From: Thermus neutrinimicus
GTDB lineage: Bacteria; Deinococcota; Deinococci; Deinococcales; Thermaceae
NCBI RefSeq assembly: GCF_022760955.1
Contig: NZ_JAKTNU010000002.1
Coordinates: 1 to 64,000, forward strand
DNA: 64,000 nt
Direction of reading: 5' to 3'
Positions 18,391 through 27,091 of this stretch are shown in pieces. The notes beneath the pieces were generated by a model. The model ran no database searches. It saw only the letters and a program-made list of their open reading frames with translations, and was not told the DNA's origin. The position numbers were made by a program, and so were the translations under genes. Numbering within the stretch: position 1 is the stretch's first letter; every line of letters starts with the position of its first letter.

Positions 18391-18419
18391 TTGACTTTGC
18401 CCCCTCCACCCTGGACGAT
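18391..18419 (+). promoter_or_regulatory. Possible promoter of lepA
   Basis: TTGACT (18391-18396) is followed after 17 bases by GACGAT (18414-18419), a weak -10. The predicted start is near 18426, which would favour the ATG at 18427 over that at 18418. The -35 match is good, the -10 poor. Confidence 0.3.
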
Positions 18420-20244
18420 GAGAAGGATGGATGGCAGGCGCATCCGCAACTTCTCCATCATCGCCCATGTGGACCACGGGAAGTCCACCCTGGCGGACCG
18501 CATCCTCCAGCTGACCCATGCGGTGAGCGAACGGGAGATGCGGGAACAGTTTCTGGACTCCCTGGAGCTAGAGCGCGAGCGGGGCATCACCATCAAGGCC
18601 AGCGCCGTGCGGGTGGAGTACCGGGCCAAGGACGGGGAAACCTACATCTTCAACCTGATCGATACCCCGGGCCACGTGGACTTCACCTACGAGGTCTCCC
18701 GGGCCCTGGCGGCGGTGGAAGGGGTCCTTCTGGTGGTGGATGCCAGCCAGGGGGTGGAGGCCGAGACCCTGGCCAAGTTCTACATGGCCCTGGAGCACGG
18801 CCATGTGATGATCCCCGTCATCAACAAGATCGACCTTCCCAACGCCAGGCCCCTGGAAGTGGCCTTTGAGGTGGAGGAGGTCCTGGGGCTTGCCGCCGAC
18901 GAGGCCATCTTCGCCTCCGGGAAGACGGGGGAAGGCGTGGAGGAGATCCTCGAGGCCATCGTAAGGCGCATCCCACCCCCTAAGGGAGACCCAGAGGCCC
19001 CCCTTAAGGCCCTCATCTTCGACTCCCTTTACGACGCCTACCAGGGGGTCATCCCCTACCTCCGCCTCTTTGAGGGCCGGGTGCGCCCGGGGGACCGGAT
19101 CCGCATCTACTCCACCGGCAAGGAGTTCACCGTGGACAAGGTGGGGATCTTTACCCCCCAGGGGCTCATCCCCGTGGAGGAGCTCACCGCCGGGGAGGTG
19201 GGCTGGCTGGTGGCCGCCATCCGGGACATCCACGACGTGCAGGTGGGGGATACCATCACCCACGCCCATAGGCCCACCGACACCCCCTACCCCGGCTTCC
19301 GCCCGGCCAAACCCGTGGTCTTCGCCGGCCTCTACCCCGTGGACTCCGGGGACTACGGAAGGCTTAGGGACGCCCTGGAAAAGCTCAAGCTCAACGACGC
19401 CGCCCTGTCCTTTGAGCCGGAAACCTCCACCGCCTTGGGCTTCGGTTTCCGCTGTGGCTTCCTGGGACTTCTCCACGCGGAAATCGTTCAGGAGCGCTTG
19501 GAGCGGGAGTTCGGCCTGGAGCTCATCGCCACCGCCCCCAGCGTGGTCTACAAGGTGCGCCTGAAGGGCGGAGGGGAGGTGGAGGTCTTAAACCCCGCCG
19601 ACCTCCCTGATCCCACGAAGATCGAGGAGATCCTCGAGCCCTATGTGAAGCTCACCGTCTTCACCCCCGAGGAATACGTGGGGGCAATCATGCAACTTGT
19701 CCAAGAAAAACGGGGTCGCTTGGTGAACATGACCTATCTTCCCGGGGAAACCAAGAGGGTGGAGCTGGTCTATGAGGTACCCTTTGCCGAGATCCTCTAC
19801 GACTTCCACGACCGCCTGAAAAGCCTCTCCCGGGGTTACGCCTCCATGGACTACGAGCAGGTGGGCTACCAGCCCGGGGACCTGGTCAAGGTGAACGTGC
19901 TGGTGCACGGGGAACCCGTGGACGCCCTCACCTTCATCGCCCACCGGGACAAGGCCTACGCCCTGGCCCGGGCCATGGTGGACAAGCTGGCGGAGGTCAT
20001 CCCCCGGCAGCTCTTTGAGGTGCCCATCCAGGCCGCCATCGGGGGAAAGATCATCGCCCGGGCCACGGTGAAGGCCCTGCGCAAGGATGTGCTGGCCAAG
20101 TGCTACGGCGGGGACGTGACCCGGAAGAAGAAGCTTCTGGAGAAGCAAAAAGAGGGGAAGAAGCGGCTCAAGGCCATCGGCAAGGTGGAGGTGCCCCAGG
20201 AGGCCTTCCTGGCGGTGCTCTCGGCGGGGCGGGATGAGCCTTAG
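18418..20244 (+). CDS. lepA: Elongation factor 4 (LepA), back-translocating GTPase
   Basis: 608 residues, the usual LepA length. GTPase motifs AHVDHGKST (G1), RGITI (G2), DTPGHVDF (G3), NKIDLP (G4). Later parts: the LepA-specific [20 protein letters not shown], and the C-terminal [20 protein letters not shown] followed by [17 protein letters not shown], which contacts the A site. It acts on stalled or mistranslocated ribosomes. ATG at 18418 gives [12 protein letters not shown], resembling the start of the T. thermophilus protein; ATG at 18427 is possible. It overlaps the histidine kinase gene by eleven bases. Confidence 0.96.
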   Translation: MRRMDGRRIRNFSIIAHVDHGKSTLADRILQLTHAVSEREMREQFLDSLELERERGITIKASAVRVEYRAKDGETYIFNLIDTPGHVDFTYEVSRALAAVEGVLLVVDASQGVEAETLAKFYMALEHGHVMIPVINKIDLPNARPLEVAFEVEEVLGLAADEAIFASGKTGEGVEEILEAIVRRIPPPKGDPEAPLKALIFDSLYDAYQGVIPYLRLFEGRVRPGDRIRIYSTGKEFTVDKVGIFTPQGLIPVEELTAGEVGWLVAAIRDIHDVQVGDTITHAHRPTDTPYPGFRPAKPVVFAGLYPVDSGDYGRLRDALEKLKLNDAALSFEPETSTALGFGFRCGFLGLLHAEIVQERLEREFGLELIATAPSVVYKVRLKGGGEVEVLNPADLPDPTKIEEILEPYVKLTVFTPEEYVGAIMQLVQEKRGRLVNMTYLPGETKRVELVYEVPFAEILYDFHDRLKSLSRGYASMDYEQVGYQPGDLVKVNVLVHGEPVDALTFIAHRDKAYALARAMVDKLAEVIPRQLFEVPIQAAIGGKIIARATVKALRKDVLAKCYGGDVTRKKKLLEKQKEGKKRLKAIGKVEVPQEAFLAVLSAGRDEP

Positions 20245-21217
20245 GGCAAGGCTGGCCCTGGTTATCGCCCTCCTGGCTTTCCTGCCCAACCTGGTCCTGG
20301 CCCTCACCCTGGGCCTCATGGGGGAGGGTCCCTGGCTGCCCCTGGCGCTTTGGCTTCTCCTCATCGCCTTGGTCTCCGGGGCGGTGGGATATTTTCTGGC
20401 CCGGAGCCTCCTTAGGCCCCTCGAGGAGCTCACCCGCGCCCTGGCCTACCTCTCCTTAAAGGAGGGCCCGGTGGACCAGCTCAAGCTCCCCAGCCCCAAG
20501 GAGCCTCCCCCCAGGGAGATCGCCCTGCTCCGCGCCCGCTTTGGGGAGCTTCTTCAACGCCTCCAGCGCCTCATGGAGGCCCGGGAAGCCTTCTACGGGG
20601 CCCTAGCCCACGACCTGAAAACCCCCCTGCTTTCCGCCATCCGGGCCCTGGAGTACCTGGAGAAGGCCGACCACCTGGGAAGGGAGAAGCGGGTGGAACT
20701 CCTTTGGGCCTTGAGGCGGGAGCTTTTAGAGGCCCACCTCCTGGTGGAAAACCTCCTGGCCCTCTCCCGCCTCGAGGCCCGCACCCCCCAGTGGAAAACC
20801 CTGAACCTCCGGGCCCTGGCCGAGGATCTCCTCCTGCGCTACCAGGAGGAGGCGGCAAGGCGGGGGCTCGGCCTTGCGGTGGAGGGAGCAGGCCTGGCCC
20901 GGGGGGAGCGGCCCCTTTTGGAAAGGGCCCTGGCCAACCTTCTGGATAACGCCCTCCGGCACGCCAAGACCCAGGTGCGCATCTGGGTGGAGGAGGGAGC
21001 CTTGCAGGTGGAGGACGACGGGGATGGGCTTCCCCTGCCCCTCGAGGCCCTGGCCCAGCCCTTCCGCCAGGGCCATGGGAACCGGGGAAGCTCGGGGCTC
21101 GGCCTCTACACCGCCAAGCGGGTGGCCGAGGCCCACGGGGGAAGGCTTCTTTCCTGCAAGGGCCCCTTGGGCGGGGCGTGTTTGCGCCTGGAGCTCCCCT
21201 CGGGCAAGGAGCTTTAG
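20234..21217 (+). CDS. Sensor histidine kinase, orphan
   Basis: 327 residues. Two membrane segments (about 7-28 and 36-56) with hardly any loop between them, so no real extracellular sensor; a HAMP-like region with RPLEEL at 61-66; then H-box ALAHDLKTP with the phosphorylated histidine at 126; N-box [13 protein letters not shown]1 [10 protein letters not shown]2 [19 protein letters not shown]. It should sense something within the membrane or cytoplasm and pass phosphate to a response regulator, but none is adjacent. It starts inside lepA and is probably coupled to it. It ends convergently with sdaAB, overlapping four bases. Confidence 0.9.
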   Translation: MSLRARLALVIALLAFLPNLVLALTLGLMGEGPWLPLALWLLLIALVSGAVGYFLARSLLRPLEELTRALAYLSLKEGPVDQLKLPSPKEPPPREIALLRARFGELLQRLQRLMEAREAFYGALAHDLKTPLLSAIRALEYLEKADHLGREKRVELLWALRRELLEAHLLVENLLALSRLEARTPQWKTLNLRALAEDLLLRYQEEAARRGLGLAVEGAGLARGERPLLERALANLLDNALRHAKTQVRIWVEEGALQVEDDGDGLPLPLEALAQPFRQGHGNRGSSGLGLYTAKRVAEAHGGRLLSCKGPLGGACLRLELPSGKEL

Positions 21218-21876
21218 TCCATCACCGGGGGGATCTGCCGCACCCAGAGGATGTAGGAGAGGTGCTCCAGGTACCTCAGGGGAACCTCGGAAAGGGGCCG
21301 GTCCACCTCCAGGCTCATCATGGCCTCCCCACCCCGCTTCTTGCGGCTTACCGTGAGGTAGGCGATGTTGACCTCGTCATCGGCCAGGATCCGGGCCACC
21401 CGGGCCACCACGCCCGGGGTATCCACGTTGCGGATCACCAAGGTGGGAGCGGCCCCAGTGATGCGCACCTCAAAGCCATCCAGGTCAAAGATGCGCACCA
21501 ACCCCCCTCCCAGGGAGCTACCCGTAACGGTGATGCGCTCCTGCTCCCCCTCCAGGACCATGCGCACGGTGTTGGGGTGCACATCCCCTAGCTCCACCGC
21601 CTTGAAGACCACCTCGAGGCCCTCCCTTTCCGCCAGAGAGAGGCTCTCCTTAAGCCGCTCGTCGTCGGGCTTGAAGCCCAAGACCCCTGCCACCAGGGCC
21701 AGGTGGGTGCCGTGGCCCTTTCCCGTTTTGGCAAAGGAACCATGCAGGCCAAACTCCACCCGCTTGGGTCTCTCCCCCAAAAGGTGGCGGGCCAAAAGGG
21801 CCAGGCGGCAGGCCCCGGCGGTGTGGCTGGAGGAAGGCCCCACCATCACCGGGCCGATCATGTCCAAAAGACCCAT
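21214..21876 (-). CDS. sdaAB: L-serine dehydratase, beta subunit (iron-sulfur type)
   Basis: 220 residues. The N-terminal serine-dehydratase beta domain begins MGLLDMIGPVMVGPSSSHTA, with FGLHGSFAKTGKGHGTHLAL; the C-terminal 70 residues form an ACT domain (LVIRNVDTPGVVARVARIL). With the separate alpha subunit it deaminates serine to pyruvate. No alpha-subunit gene is in the window. It shares a 17-base intergenic gap with the divergent membrane-protein gene at 21894. Confidence 0.92.
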   Translation of the reverse strand: MGLLDMIGPVMVGPSSSHTAGACRLALLARHLLGERPKRVEFGLHGSFAKTGKGHGTHLALVAGVLGFKPDDERLKESLSLAEREGLEVVFKAVELGDVHPNTVRMVLEGEQERITVTGSSLGGGLVRIFDLDGFEVRITGAAPTLVIRNVDTPGVVARVARILADDEVNIAYLTVSRKKRGGEAMMSLEVDRPLSEVPLRYLEHLSYILWVRQIPPVMD

Positions 21877-21881
21877 GCCTG

Positions 21882-21888
21882 TAGAATA
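21882..21888. promoter_or_regulatory. Overlapping divergent -10 boxes
   Basis: TAGAAT (21882-21887, plus) and TATTCT (21888-21883, minus) overlap by five bases. Each is exactly six bases from its own ATG (21894 plus, 21876 minus), so both mRNAs should be leaderless and the two promoters cannot be occupied at once. Confidence 0.5.
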
Positions 21889-21893
21889 ACCCC

Positions 21894-23825
21894 ATGCGCA
21901 CGTTCCTGACCCGGGCCATCGGCCTCCTCTTGGCCATGGGACTCCCGGTTCTGGGCCAAAGCCTGGTGGTCCCGAAGGAGGTCCAGGTGGGGCGGTCCGT
22001 GGTTTTGGAGGGTAGGGACCTGCCCGAGGGGCGCTTCCCCCTGGTGCTGGAGGGGCCGGAAGGTCAGCAGACCCTGGAGGTGGAGGTCCAGAAGGGAAGG
22101 TTCCAGCTGGAGCTAAGCCCCAAGGCCCCCGGGGAGTACCGCATCCGACTTTCCCTTCCCGCCGGTGCCTTGGAAGCCCGCTTCACCGCCCTTGCCCCCA
22201 CCACCCCCGAGCTAACCCAGGAGGGCCTTAAGCTCCCCTGGGGCCTCCTGGCCCTGCCCCCGGGGGACTGGTTGGGCCCTTTGGTCCAGGGGGATAAGGT
22301 GTTCGTGGCCCAGGGGATTTTGGTGGTGGAAACCAGCCTCAAGGGGGAAACCCTGTCCTTTCACTTCGCCCCCGCCCGCATCCTGGCCCTCCGCCCAGGC
22401 CCCGAGGCCCTCCTACAGGGGGACTGGGTCCTGCCCATCCCCTTCCCCCGGGTGCCCTTTGAGGGGAAGGAGGAGGATTTAGAGGTCCTGGGCTCCCTCT
22501 TGGAAGCTCTGAAGCCCCCGAAGCCCTGGCCTTACTTCGCCTACTGGACCCAAGACCCCGCCACCCTGACCCCGGAGGACCTCATGGCCTACGGCCAGGA
22601 CCTCCTGGCCCGGGGACACAGGCCGGAACTCTTCTTCGGCCAGGCGGAGGTGGCCCGCATGGCGGAGGCCTCCAGCTCCCTGCGGCAGAAGGATCCCGAA
22701 AAGGCCCTTCTCCTGGCCCAGACCCTTCTCCGCTACACTCCCCTTTTCCCCGGTTCGTTGGCCTTTTTTAGGGAAACGGCCCTGTACCTCGAGGCCCACG
22801 GGTACCCTGCCCAAGCCTTGCGCTTCCGCGAAGCAGAGAAACTCCTAAGGGCCTGGCTTCCCCCGCAGCTTACCCTGCTTCCCCCTGCCCTTTGGACCCT
22901 GGGCCTGGCCTACCTGACCCTCATGCTCTACCTCTTCCTCTTCTACCTGCCCGCCCAGCTAAAGGACCTGAAGCCCCTTGGCGGCTACTTGGGCGGATTC
23001 TGGAAGCACCCACTCCTGCGCTTCAGGCACCTCCACCTGGCCTACGCCAGCCTGGGGGAACGGGTCCTGGCCCTGGCCCTCTTCCTAGCCCTCGGCCTGG
23101 GCCTCCTCCTCCAGGGATTGGACGCCCGGGTGCGGGGGGAGCTTTTCACCCCCCCCTTGGACCAGGGGACCCTCCGCACCCAAAAAGCCCAGGACTGGCT
23201 GCGCACCCTGCCCTCCACCCCTGAGGCCAAGGCCCTTCTGGGCTACGCCCTCCTTTCGGAGGCCCCCAAGGAGGCCCTGGGCCTCCTGAAGGAAGCCTCC
23301 TTGCCCTTCGCCTTGGCCCTCAGGGGGGACGAGGCCTCCTTGGCCCAAGCCTACCGCCGAGCTCCCCACGAGGGCCCCATCCGCACCGCCTTGGGGCTGG
23401 GCCAGGACCCCTGGGGAGCCAGGGAGCCAGGCCCCAGCTTGCGAAGCCTTTACCTGGCCCTCCTCCAGGTGGAGCTCAAGCGCCTCCAAGAGGATCCCTT
23501 CCGGGGATTCCTGCGCCTGGGCATTCCCCTTCCTGAAGGGGTGAGGCCCTGGGCCTTCGCCGGATTCTGGCTCCTTCTCCTCTACCACCTCCTCACCTTC
23601 CTCTTACCCCGGCGCAGGACCCCGGTCCCCCCCTCCTGGGCCCTGGGGGTGCGCCTTCTGGTGCCGGGAAGCCTGGGGTTCTCCTCGGGGCTAGGCCTCG
23701 TCCTCCTCCTCCTTTTCGCCTACGGGCTTTTTGCCGTGCTGGAGGGCAAGACACCCACCTTCCTGATCCTGGCCTACGGGCTCCACCTCCTGGTGCTGGT
23801 CCTTAGCCTGAGGAGGCCCAGATGA
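21894..23825 (+). CDS. Exported multi-domain membrane protein, function unknown
   Basis: 643 residues, not recognised. Signal peptide 1-22 (ends VLGQ); residues 23-100 look like an immunoglobulin-like beta domain (VPKEVQVGRSVVLEGRDLPE); a mixed region to about 330; then about five membrane segments: near 335-360, 395-415, 550-572, 592-615 and 620-638. Between the second and third lies a helical, possibly TPR-like soluble stretch. The Ig-like domain before membrane helices recalls bacterial surface or BatD-like proteins, but I would not assign it. Its last codons overlap the DapA-family gene. Confidence 0.75.
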   Translation: MRTFLTRAIGLLLAMGLPVLGQSLVVPKEVQVGRSVVLEGRDLPEGRFPLVLEGPEGQQTLEVEVQKGRFQLELSPKAPGEYRIRLSLPAGALEARFTALAPTTPELTQEGLKLPWGLLALPPGDWLGPLVQGDKVFVAQGILVVETSLKGETLSFHFAPARILALRPGPEALLQGDWVLPIPFPRVPFEGKEEDLEVLGSLLEALKPPKPWPYFAYWTQDPATLTPEDLMAYGQDLLARGHRPELFFGQAEVARMAEASSSLRQKDPEKALLLAQTLLRYTPLFPGSLAFFRETALYLEAHGYPAQALRFREAEKLLRAWLPPQLTLLPPALWTLGLAYLTLMLYLFLFYLPAQLKDLKPLGGYLGGFWKHPLLRFRHLHLAYASLGERVLALALFLALGLGLLLQGLDARVRGELFTPPLDQGTLRTQKAQDWLRTLPSTPEAKALLGYALLSEAPKEALGLLKEASLPFALALRGDEASLAQAYRRAPHEGPIRTALGLGQDPWGAREPGPSLRSLYLALLQVELKRLQEDPFRGFLRLGIPLPEGVRPWAFAGFWLLLLYHLLTFLLPRRRTPVPPSWALGVRLLVPGSLGFSSGLGLVLLLLFAYGLFAVLEGKTPTFLILAYGLHLLVLVLSLRRPR

Positions 23826-24673
23826 TCCTCCCTCCCATCCCCACCCCCTTCGACCGGGAAGGTCGCCTGGACGTGGGGGCCTTTCGGGAACTGGCGGAAG
23901 CCCTGGAACCCCTGGTGGACGGGCTTCTCATCTACGGCTCAGGCGGGGAAGGCGTGCACCTCACCCCCGAGGAGCGGGCCAGGGGGCTTCGGGCCTTAAA
24001 ACCCCGGAAGCCTTTCCTGGTGGGCCTCATGGAGGAAACCCTACCCCAGGCGGAGGGGGCCCTCCTCGAGGCCCAAGAGGCAGGCGCCATGGCCTCCCTG
24101 GTCACGCCTCCCCGGTACCACCACGCCAGCCTGGGCGAGGGGCTGGTGGCCTACTACCAGGCCCTGGCGGAGAGGATGCCCGTGTTCCTTTACCACGTGC
24201 CCCAGAACACCAAGGTGGACCTCCCCCTTTCTGCGGTGGAAGCCCTGGCCCAACACCCCAGGATCATGGGAATCAAGGACTCCAGCGGCGACCTTTCCCG
24301 CCTGGCCTTTTACCAAGCCCATCTAAGGGATTTCCGGGTCTTCACCGGCCACGCCCCCACCCTCCTGGGGGCTTTGGCCCTGGGGGCGGAAGGGGGCATC
24401 CTGGCGGCGGCCAACCTGGCCCCCAGGGCCTACCGCACCCTCCTGGAAACCTTCCGGGCCGGGCGCCTGGCGGAGGCCCAGGCCCTGCAAAGGAGGCTCT
24501 TCCCCTTGGGGAGCCTCCTCGCCCAGGGCGGGGTACCCCTCCTCAAGCAAGCCCTCCGCCACCTGGGGCTGCCTGCCGGGTATCCCAGGCCCCCCTATCC
24601 CCCGGAAAGCCCCCTTTGGCCCAGGTTCCTTCCGGTTTTGGATAAGCTGAAGGAGGAGGGATGGATTCTATGA
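23822..24673 (+). CDS. DapA/NanA-family class I aldolase or lyase, probably not DHDPS
   Basis: 283 residues of the dihydrodipicolinate synthase superfamily (TIM barrel). Schiff-base lysine in MGIKDSSGDLSRL and tyrosine in FLYHVPQNT are present. The pyruvate-binding GTTGE is replaced by GSGGEG, and the arginine of the usual YNVPSRT motif, which binds the semialdehyde in true dihydrodipicolinate synthases, is absent (YHVPQNT). It is therefore better described as an aldolase or lyase of unknown substrate. It overlaps the genes on both sides by four bases (ATGA type), forming an operon with the membrane protein and the lipoprotein. Confidence 0.82.
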   Translation: MILPPIPTPFDREGRLDVGAFRELAEALEPLVDGLLIYGSGGEGVHLTPEERARGLRALKPRKPFLVGLMEETLPQAEGALLEAQEAGAMASLVTPPRYHHASLGEGLVAYYQALAERMPVFLYHVPQNTKVDLPLSAVEALAQHPRIMGIKDSSGDLSRLAFYQAHLRDFRVFTGHAPTLLGALALGAEGGILAAANLAPRAYRTLLETFRAGRLAEAQALQRRLFPLGSLLAQGGVPLLKQALRHLGLPAGYPRPPYPPESPLWPRFLPVLDKLKEEGWIL

Positions 24674-25332
24674 GAAAGGTCGCCCTGCTAGTCATGACGC
24701 TAGGTTTTCTGGCCGCCTGCGCCCCGCAAACCCTCACCCCAGAAGCCCGTTTCCTGGGGGCGGAGATCCGGGGTTTTGAGCTAAGCCCGGAGCCAGCCCT
24801 CCTCCTGGGAATCAGGGTGGGTTTCCAAAACCCCAACCCCTTCCCCTTGCCCCTTTCCACCTTCGGCACCCGGCTGCGGGTGGGAGAGGTGGCGGTGCCC
24901 TTGGACCTCACCCTCCCCCCGGGAAACAAGGAGGAGGTCCTCTTGGTGCGGCTTACCCCCAAGGGGGCCCTCTCCACCGCTCAAGCCCTCCTTTCCCGGG
25001 AGGGGGTGGAGGTGGCCTTGGAAGGCCGCACCCTGGGCCAAAGCCTCACCTTCTTCCGCACCCGGCTGGCCTTTCCCCTGGAGCCACCAAGGGTGCGCCG
25101 GGTAGGAGTGAACTTCTTCCTGGAAAACCCTAACCCCTTCCCCCTCAAGGTGGAAGGGAGCCTGGTTCTCCTGGGCCAGAGCTTCCGGGTGCAGGTGGAT
25201 CTACCCGCCCGGGGCGAGGGCCGGCTTCAGGTGGTGGGCTTCCGGCCTGGCCTGGAACGGGGCACAGGGAGGTTGGAGCTCACCCTCGAGGTCCCGGGCT
25301 TTTTCCGCCAAAGCCTGGTCCTGGCCCTCTAA
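24670..25332 (+). CDS. Lipoprotein with two LEA14/WHy-like domains
   Basis: 220 residues. Start ATG at 24670 (nine bases after GGAGGAGGG; the ATG at 24661 is too close). Lipoprotein signal with lipobox LAAC, cysteine 17. Two copies of the LEA14 (WHy) hallmark, VGFQNPNPFPLPL and VNFFLENPNPFPLKV, about 100 residues apart, indicate tandem beta-sandwich domains. LEA14-like proteins are linked to desiccation or stress, but no molecular role is established for the bacterial ones. It overlaps cdd by four bases at the 3' end, convergent. Confidence 0.8.
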   Translation: MRKVALLVMTLGFLAACAPQTLTPEARFLGAEIRGFELSPEPALLLGIRVGFQNPNPFPLPLSTFGTRLRVGEVAVPLDLTLPPGNKEEVLLVRLTPKGALSTAQALLSREGVEVALEGRTLGQSLTFFRTRLAFPLEPPRVRRVGVNFFLENPNPFPLKVEGSLVLLGQSFRVQVDLPARGEGRLQVVGFRPGLERGTGRLELTLEVPGFFRQSLVLAL

Positions 25333-25697
25333 AGCCTAAAGCCCAAGGGCAAGAGCTCCTCCAGGGTTCTCACCACGTACCCCTCGGGCCCGTGCATGAC
25401 CACTTCGGCCCCGGGGGCAGCGAACTCCAGGAGCACCTGGCGGCACCCCCCGCAAGGGGGGATGGGGCCCTTGGGGCTATAGATGTGCACCCGGTCTATC
25501 CGCCTCTTCCCCGCCAGGACCATGGCGGCCACCGCATTGCGCTCCGCACACTGGGAAAGGGGAAAGGAAGCGTTTTCCACGTTGACCCCCAAAAACTCCT
25601 CCCCCTCCGCCTCCACCAGGGCCACCACGGGAAAGCCGGAGTAAGGGGCGTAAGCCCGCCCCACATGGGCCTTAAGGACGGCCCTAACCCTCTCCAT
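25329..25697 (-). CDS. cdd: Cytidine deaminase
   Basis: 122 residues, the short tetrameric form. Zinc ligands C50 (SQCAERNA, with catalytic glutamate 52) and C82 and C85 (PPCGGCRQVLLEF); substrate-binding NVENASF. It deaminates cytidine and deoxycytidine for pyrimidine salvage. The ATG at 25697 lies inside the end of the CBS-domain gene, so it is translated from the same message. Confidence 0.93.
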   Translation of the reverse strand: MERVRAVLKAHVGRAYAPYSGFPVVALVEAEGEEFLGVNVENASFPLSQCAERNAVAAMVLAGKRRIDRVHIYSPKGPIPPCGGCRQVLLEFAAPGAEVVMHGPEGYVVRTLEELLPLGFRL

Positions 25698-27009
25698 GCT
25701 CCACCAACCTCTCCACCCGCACCCGTTCTATCCGGCGCTGGTCGGCGCTCTCCACCACGAAGCGGAATCCCTGCCACTCCACGCTCTCCCCCACGCTGGG
25801 AATACGGCCAAACTGCTCGTAGAGGAAACCGGAAAGGGTGTCGTACTCCCCTTCGGGAAGCTCCACCCCCAGGGCCTCGGAGACCTCGTCCACGGGGGTC
25901 TGGGCCTGGATGGAGAAGGAACCGTCGGGAAGCCTGCGGATGGCTAGGTCCTCCGGTTCGTCGGTCTCGTCGTAGATCTCCCCCACGATCTCCTCCATCA
26001 CGTCCTCCAGGGTGACCAAGCCCGCGGTGCCCCCAAACTCGTCCACCACGATGGCCATGTGCACCTTCCGCCGGCGCAACTCCCGTAGGAGGGACCAGGC
26101 GTCCATGTTCTCGGGTACGAAGTAAGGGGGATGGGCAATGGAGGCCACGGTGCGCCCCTTGAGGTCCTCCTCGCAGTAGTAGTCCAACAAGTCCTTGGCG
26201 TAGGCCACCCCCACGATGTGGTCCACGCTTTCCCGGTAAACGGGAACCCGGCTGTAGCGGTGCTCGCGGAAAAGGTGCAGAAAGTCCTCCAGGCTGGCCT
26301 CGGCCTCGATGGCCACCATCTCCACCCGTGGGGTCATGATCTCCCGCACGGGGGTTTCCTCCAGCTCCAGGATGGAGTGGATCATCTCCTCCTCCTGGGC
26401 CTCTATGGTTCCAGACTCCTCCGCCCCCGCCAGGATGAGCTTGAGCTCGCGCTCGGAGACCAAGGGGGTATCCCGGGGCTCGAGGCCCAGCACCCTCAAG
26501 AAGAAACCCGAAACCAGGCTGAAGAAACGGCCCACGGGGTAGAGGAGGATGGAGAAGAGGTAGATGGGCCACGCGGCCACCCGGGCCAAGGGCACCGCGT
26601 GGTGCACGGCGATGGACTTGGGGGTGATCTCCCCGAAGAACAGGACGAGAAAGGTCATGAGCCCCGTGGCCAAGCCCACCCCCAGGGAACCGAAGGCCCG
26701 GGTAGCAAGGTCCGTCACCAAGGCGGTGGCGGCGATGTTCACCAGGTTATTCCCCACCAGAATGGTGGTGAGGAAACGGGTGATGTCCTGGGAGAGGAGC
26801 CGGAAGGGCCCCCCTTGGGTTTCCGCAAGCTCCCTCACCTTCCAGGGGTAGAGGGTGGTGAGGGCGGTCTCGCTGGCGGAAAAGAAGGCGGAAAGGGCCA
26901 AGAGGGAGACCAAAAGAAAAAGGTCCCCAGGACTTGGGGCTTGGGACTGGGCCAGGGCTAGGGAACCGAAGGGCAGGAAGAAGAGCCACCGACTGGGAGG
27001 TCTGTCCAT
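25684..27009 (-). CDS. CNNM/CorC-type membrane protein (DUF21, CBS pair, CorC_HlyC domain)
   Basis: 441 residues. N-terminal DUF21 membrane domain (LLALSAFFSASETALTTLYP, then three to four helices), a CBS pair (MTPRVEMVAIEAEASLEDF; VAYAKDLLDYY; ELRRRKVHMAIVVDEFGGTA) and a C-terminal CorC_HlyC transporter-associated domain (VDEVSEALGVELPEGEYDTL). Related proteins move magnesium and other divalent cations. I chose ATG 27009 (AAGGTGAT ahead) because the upstream in-frame ATG at 27024 overlaps a TAGAAT -10 box at 27028-27023. Confidence 0.88.
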   Translation of the reverse strand: MDRPPSRWLFFLPFGSLALAQSQAPSPGDLFLLVSLLALSAFFSASETALTTLYPWKVRELAETQGGPFRLLSQDITRFLTTILVGNNLVNIAATALVTDLATRAFGSLGVGLATGLMTFLVLFFGEITPKSIAVHHAVPLARVAAWPIYLFSILLYPVGRFFSLVSGFFLRVLGLEPRDTPLVSERELKLILAGAEESGTIEAQEEEMIHSILELEETPVREIMTPRVEMVAIEAEASLEDFLHLFREHRYSRVPVYRESVDHIVGVAYAKDLLDYYCEEDLKGRTVASIAHPPYFVPENMDAWSLLRELRRRKVHMAIVVDEFGGTAGLVTLEDVMEEIVGEIYDETDEPEDLAIRRLPDGSFSIQAQTPVDEVSEALGVELPEGEYDTLSGFLYEQFGRIPSVGESVEWQGFRFVVESADQRRIERVRVERLVEHGEG

Positions 27010-27025
27010 ATCACCTTCCGCCATT

Positions 27026-27046
27026 CTACACCATGGGGAAGTGTAG
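27026..27046. promoter_or_regulatory. Inverted repeat between CBS gene and marR, possible MarR operator
   Basis: CTACAC (27026-27031) and GTGTAG (27041-27046), nine bases apart. It overlaps the minus-strand -10 box of the CBS gene and lies about 30 bases ahead of the TATAGT -10 box (27078-27083) of the MarR gene, a plausible autoregulatory site. Confidence 0.35.
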
Positions 27047-27091
27047 GGTGGGCTCGTGTTTTTCCTTTACGCGCATGTATAGTTGAAGGGT

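Noticed and set aside
23822-24673. dapA
   Set aside because: Key motif residues of true dihydrodipicolinate synthase are missing.
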